64,000 nucleotides of DNA from Paragonimus westermani (lineage: Eukaryota; Platyhelminthes; Trematoda; Plagiorchiida; Troglotrematidae). The notes beneath the pieces are model-generated. The model made no database searches and was not told the origin of the DNA. It worked only from the letters and a program-made list of their open reading frames with translations. The stretch covers positions 118,753 through 182,752 of the forward strand of contig QNGE01000753.1 in the NCBI GenBank assembly GCA_008508345.1, read 5' to 3'. The position numbers were made by a program, and so were the translations under genes. Shown here piece after piece: positions 59,103 through 64,000 of this stretch. Every line of letters starts with the position of its first letter. The first letter of the stretch is position 1.

Positions 59103-62100
59103 GCTTGCTAAATTCCTGTCTTTTCTTTTCCAGCACGATTCTTTTTACCTGTCTCCCCTGAAACGCGTGACCCCTGATTGTGTTTTTCTGTACACACCTA
59201 ATACACTACTTGTTTCCAAACACCGTACTAGGATAGTCATAAACAACCTCGTGGATTCACGTGTAGGCTTAGCGAAAGTTATACAACAGGTAAGATTCGA
59301 ACACACTAGGCACTTTAGCATTACAACGGGTGAGGATTTCCAGTTCTAAATATCCTAACTCAGCTAAGGTGAATACTCCAGAAGCTGATCTGAGAAACAT
59401 CTCCCCCCCAAAGTGCGGCTCTAGATAACAAATCCAATGTTCTACCGGATGTGAGATTACAAAGTATGAAAACCCAGTTCTGTACCAAGAGATCAATAAG
59501 CTCAAAAAGGACCACTGATGTTGTGAGTCAAGATCGCGGACGACGCAAGGGTTGCTTGTTCAAAAAATCAATACATGCGATATGTTTCATCACCACAACA
59601 GACAAAAACACTCATTCGCACATAACAGTAATGGGTGCACGCCACGGTTGTCAGTGTCACGCTGATATATGGAAAACACCAAATGTTGCCTGAGTTTACT
59701 CCAGTGTTTTTTGTATTTTCCATCAGTTACTGCAATATCTAACGAAATGCCTCTGTCTGATTACTGACGAGTAGCGCAGTGTGATTTCTCATTACCACTG
59801 CATTAGAATGTCTGAACGTTTCTGCAAATGTGAGATGTATCTCAGTTCTCAACAAAGACAGCATGCGCTAATTTACTGCCAGGCTATGGACCTGTACGGT
59901 TTTCCAGCTACCGAACATAAGTGAGCTTCAGTTTTACCTTGTACTACAAGTCCCCCCAAATAATTATCTGAAATTCACATCTCGTAGCCACTAGGATGAA
60001 CTTAATTAAAAAATCTTTTCTGTTCATTTCCAAACTATTAGTTTTTAAATTATTTACGTTCGGTCAGTGTCGGTTATATGAAATAAACTTTTCCAAGTCT
60101 TAAGCATAACGTCTGATCATACATATCGGCACAGATAAGACAAAGCTGTACAACTGATATTTAGCCCCCAAAGCGAGCGCACTGGCATTTGAGAGGTTAC
60201 CAATACTTGAAGCACTATCGATTACAAAATGAGACAGTCTAATGTTATTGTTTTTTAGCAGATCGTCCCACCTAGCACAAAAACAAACATTTGTTGATTA
60301 GAAGCTGAACACATATAAACATTCGTCCTATTATTGTCCGAAGTAGTGACGTCATCAGTTCTTTATCCGGGACTAATCATGAGAATTTCAATGAATTTTG
60401 AACAGAAATTAATGGATAGACAGCAGCCATAACAGATTATTGTTTGAATATTAATGTATTTGGAAAAATTACGGCATGTGGCAATCCTTGAGTTGTTTCG
60501 TGAAGGGTGTGAGGAGGTGGCGTGCGGCCACACTGAACATCTATTTATCCGTGGAAGTTATAATCCCTAATTCACTAATATGGTTCTGCCTTTGGTTAGG
60601 AAAAATGCAGTAAATTCCAGGTTTCCGGTCATTTATTTATAAATACGTGAACAATCTTCAATAAAAATCCCATCGGATACAGTCTAACCCTTGTATTCGG
60701 ATCTCTCCAAGTGTGTTTCCCCATAGTCCATTAAACACTCATGTTAACATTTGGTTGCACCTATCCGGTTCTACTATTCTTCCGCTATTCCTTATTTGGC
60801 TCGTTTCCTACACCAACCGAACCCTCTGGTCTTTGAACTAATCTCAAAACTGAATCAATAGATATTTTCATGACTGATTCTGACTGCGACAGTTTTCCTT
60901 ATCCTGTCCTTGGGTTCCACGGTTATACTAATAAATGTCCTGCGTTTGCTGAACATGTGTATAAAAAAGCAGAAAATTCATCATTTTGGGTGCATAAATC
61001 ACCAAACCGAGTTGACATGATTTTGATTTGAGTTTGATTTGTAACTTGCTGTATACCTAGTTGGTGTCGACAGAAACAGTCCACCTCGAAATGCCTGCTC
61101 ATACCGGCTACTAAAGCAAATACTTGAGATTGTTTCTTCAAAACGACACTTTAAGACTGGTTCCTTCCGCGTTTCACTTCGTCAGATGGAGATGGTATGA
61201 AACGAGGAAACAAACCGTCAACATTTTACGTTACAAACCAAACCTTTTTCCCGCTCCTCCATCAATTCTCTGGACGTCGCTTATGACGGTAGAATTTGTA
61301 CGTAATTCAGTTATAACTTGTTTTACTCCGCCTTATTTCAGGCGGATGGATTTCATCACGGACCCGTCATGTACACTGTTGGCAAGATCTGGGTGGGAAA
61401 GGTTATTATCCGTTAAACTACCCTGATCTATCATGGACGGTGCGCTGCTGTCGTCATCGACCACATGGATGAACTTTGAGGCTTGGAAGTTATCCTTTCG
61501 TACTGTGCAGATCAGTCAATCATCCAGTTGTCTGACAGATGTCACTTACCGTTCACCATCAGCCAGCTGGTCAGTGACCCACAGTGATGAGGATATAGAA
61601 AAGCTTGGCAAGATTCTCACAGATCATGTGATTGCAGGATTTTATCGTGAGTAAGAATGAACTAGACTCCAGCAAAGTTCATGATAAATTCAAATCATCT
61701 GCCTTTTAGTTTTAAGATGCAGATATGACTGCTCACTCAATCGGAAATGTCAGAGGGTTCATATAGTGGAAGACCATACAAGCCTTCATGGCTAGACAAT
61801 GTTTTAAATAGAGGGTAAAATGACCAATTTCCCTCAAACTAACGCTGCACTTGGTTATGATGCTTTGCGCCTAGGTTGCCTGGGTTTCCTCATCGGAGCA
61901 AACTCGTCGATGATTCTGGTAATAGCCAAAACAACTGTCAAAGATCATCGAGCGACGGACACTTTAAGGCATCAGATCAGCACCTCTTTGAGTTCTGCGT
62001 TCAGGAATACCCAGTCCTTATTGTGAAAGTTCTTCACAAATTTTCCAGTTGGAGAAAATATCTCCATCTTACTTATTAGTTCAAATGTGATAGCTTACCG

Positions 62101-64000
62101 GTCGCTATGACAAAGAGGGAAATTAGTTCACAGATCAGTAATTACGATTTTTGCTGGTTAGAATCATTCTGAGAGACCCCTATTGCGAGAACCTTGTGAA
62201 AATGATAATACATGATTAGATCGTAAATCATCAGAGCAGATGACGTAAGTTCTGCATAAACTGCTGGTGTCGAAGTCAATCCCAGGATGATTAAGATCGT
62301 CCCTACGTATAATCTATGAGAATCTTGAAGAGGTGTGCCTGCGAATGCCGCCAGTAAGTACGCGGTTGTTGGATAGCAAGACAGGCGGGGGCCCTTGGGT
62401 CACACCAATCAGAATACTGAGTGGTTAAAGTGCACAGTGTACCATACCATTTTAAGCAAGCTCAGAAGAACCGGGTCATGTATCGCGGATGTCTTGAGCC
62501 GGTTGAAAATATGGGGAGCTACACGGATGCCTTTCGGGCACTGACGATCGTAGCGTTACACAGTCATACATGGTGTGTTAATTTCTTGGTCTTTGACGTC
62601 TGCCACTTATCAGGTTTCTGTTGTACCGACAATACATAGTCCTATTGCATCGCGTACAATCTGATGTTCTACGACTTGGTTAAGAAGGGATGCGGCATTG
62701 CTACACAAACAGTTGACCGAGGTCCTAACAGAGTACTCCGCTCATGAGTCTACTTTAGTAGTCTATGTGTTTGCATATTTTCCTTTCTCGGATGTCGGCC
62801 GAGCTATGTTATTTTCGTACTCCAGCTGCCGCCTTTAGTTAAGCCGACAGCTGTGTCCTATTTGTTGTTTTCAGAGTCGAAGTGACCGTTGAAGCACCAG
62901 TTGAAACTTCAGGGTTGCTTTATATGATCGATAACTTTGGAGTGTTATGAAACACAAAAATCCGATCTGGTTTCCAGAGTTCGGCGTGTTCCAAATCTGC
63001 AATCACTCGAAGGTTTATGGTGAATTTGTATACCGAGCTAGTAGGGCTTCGTCAGCCACGCTTCAAGTAAAAAATAGGTAGTAACTCAGTAAACCCAGGT
63101 AGCATATTAACGCTTGTCACTTGGAGGCCAGAAAGCCCAGACTTACTGCCTCGTTAACATCGTTAAGTGCATTGGCACGATTATTGTAGTTTTGAGAGGT
63201 GGGACACAATGAAGAACAAGACACTTGTGCTTACTACCCTGATTTACGACCATTCCGTAAGGCTCTGTGATACGTAGTCTTTCTCTTATTGCCCCAGCCA
63301 TTCTACCCACAGTTTCTTGTCATATATATTTGTCATATTAAATTCACCTAACTGCACGCGCGTATCACTCAACGATCGCTGAAACCTCATCTCTTAGTCT
63401 AAGCCTAAGGCTGTGGTCACAACCATGGAGCGTTACGTTGTGGTGTGAAGCGACAAAAGTTATCCCGTCCTAGTCGTGCTTCCTCAGGCTCCAGTTGGTA
63501 ACTTTCCAAGCATGCCTATTGGAATCTTTTGTGCATGTACGGTCGTTGCTTTGTTCAGTGTGAATCTAAGGAAACGGCTAACAATTGATCAACTGAACGT
63601 TCTTAATCACACACACCTCGTGGTTCTGCCCGGATTCACAGTAGCTTGTCATATGGAGGCCACTCTTTTGAAATGAGACAAATAATGCTGACTCCATCCT
63701 GGCATCACGCCCGTCTGGTTTTGAAATACTTGCAATTTGAATGTTGCGCTGGTTCTCACTGTTGTGCTTTGATTTTGAAATTTGCCATAAACCCTGGTTG
63801 ATGATGATTAGTCATAGTCTGTGAATTATCATCTATTGGCTTCTAACCGGGTTATCGAATCTCTGCACCTTTATTCCGTCTCAGATATCTGGATTTAAAT
63901 ATTTTTTATCCCACCTTCTCGTTGCTTGGTTAAACTGTGTCGTCGATAGCCCTACCCGTCTTCTTGCTTTCAACCGTAATTTAGCCGCACATGTGCGCTG
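59103..64000. other. Unassigned 4.9-kb stretch
   Basis: AT-rich with only short frames. Frames at 61433-61654 (HSDEDIEKLGKILTDHVIAG) and 63476-63676 look protein-like but match no family I can name. The missing last TMEM165 exon was looked for and not seen. Confidence 0.4.

Noticed and set aside
61433..61654. Host exon (HSDEDIEKLGKILTDHVIAG)
   Set aside because: The sequence looks protein-like, resembling enzyme C-termini in a general way, but no family could be named and no clear splice sites were found.
1..64000. Bacterial or viral origin of the window
   Set aside because: Spliced exons of two metazoan genes with GT-AG introns and animal-type retroelements run from 1.6 to 59 kb.

Overview
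The window looks like nuclear DNA of a parasitic flatworm, most likely a digenean fluke. Exons are short, some introns are only 30-42 nt while others run to 5-14 kb, and the introns are packed with decayed RTE, CR1/Jockey-like, Penelope-like (PLE), Ty3/Gypsy and Tc1/mariner elements plus a tRNA-derived SINE. I see no operons, ribosome-binding sites or other bacterial features. The assignment to flukes is inference from this architecture and element mix, not from a database match.

Two host genes can be supported. (1) A neurobeachin/LRBA-type (BEACH family) gene lies on the minus strand. Eight exons, joined by GT-AG junctions with compatible phases, cover 14640 down to 1634 (423 codons). They encode the end of the region before the concanavalin A-like domain, that domain, and the start of the armadillo-like DUF4704 region. 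Three of its introns are 30, 39 and 32 nt; another, of 5.5 kb, holds an RTE element. A weaker candidate for an earlier exon lies near 22828-22950; if real, the Gypsy and CR1 copies at 16.5-22 kb are intronic. (2) A TMEM165/GDT1 gene (Golgi Mn2+/Ca2+ transporter family) lies on the plus strand, with exons at 36833-36937, 36987-37179, 37222-37320, 37363-37613 and 51426-51531. Both E-x-G-D-[KR]-[TS] ion-binding motifs are present. Its last coding exon was not found and probably lies beyond the window.

Layout: 1-15 kb, neurobeachin exons with an RTE copy in one intron; 15.5-22 kb, PLE C-terminus (-), Gypsy element (+), CR1-like LINE (+); 22-36 kb, LINE and PLE remnants, a head-to-head PLE palindrome, a Gypsy/PLE junction, a facing SINE pair and another LINE; 36.8-51.5 kb, TMEM165 with a 13.8-kb intron holding a Tc1/mariner copy, an RTE fragment, a tandem pair of 540-bp units, a PLE and an RTE 3' end; 51.5-64 kb, further intron or intergenic DNA with RTE copies and the second pair of 540-bp units.

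The most striking signal is that 540-bp unit. It occurs as a tandem pair at 42300-43378 and as an inverted tandem pair at 55944-57023. As far as I could compare by eye all four copies are identical except at one junction base, while their outer flanks are homologous but clearly diverged. That contrast calls for recent homogenisation, recent duplication or an assembly artefact. Many apparent ORFs elsewhere begin with TTG, CTG or GTG and have no recognisable homology; they are left out or given low confidence.
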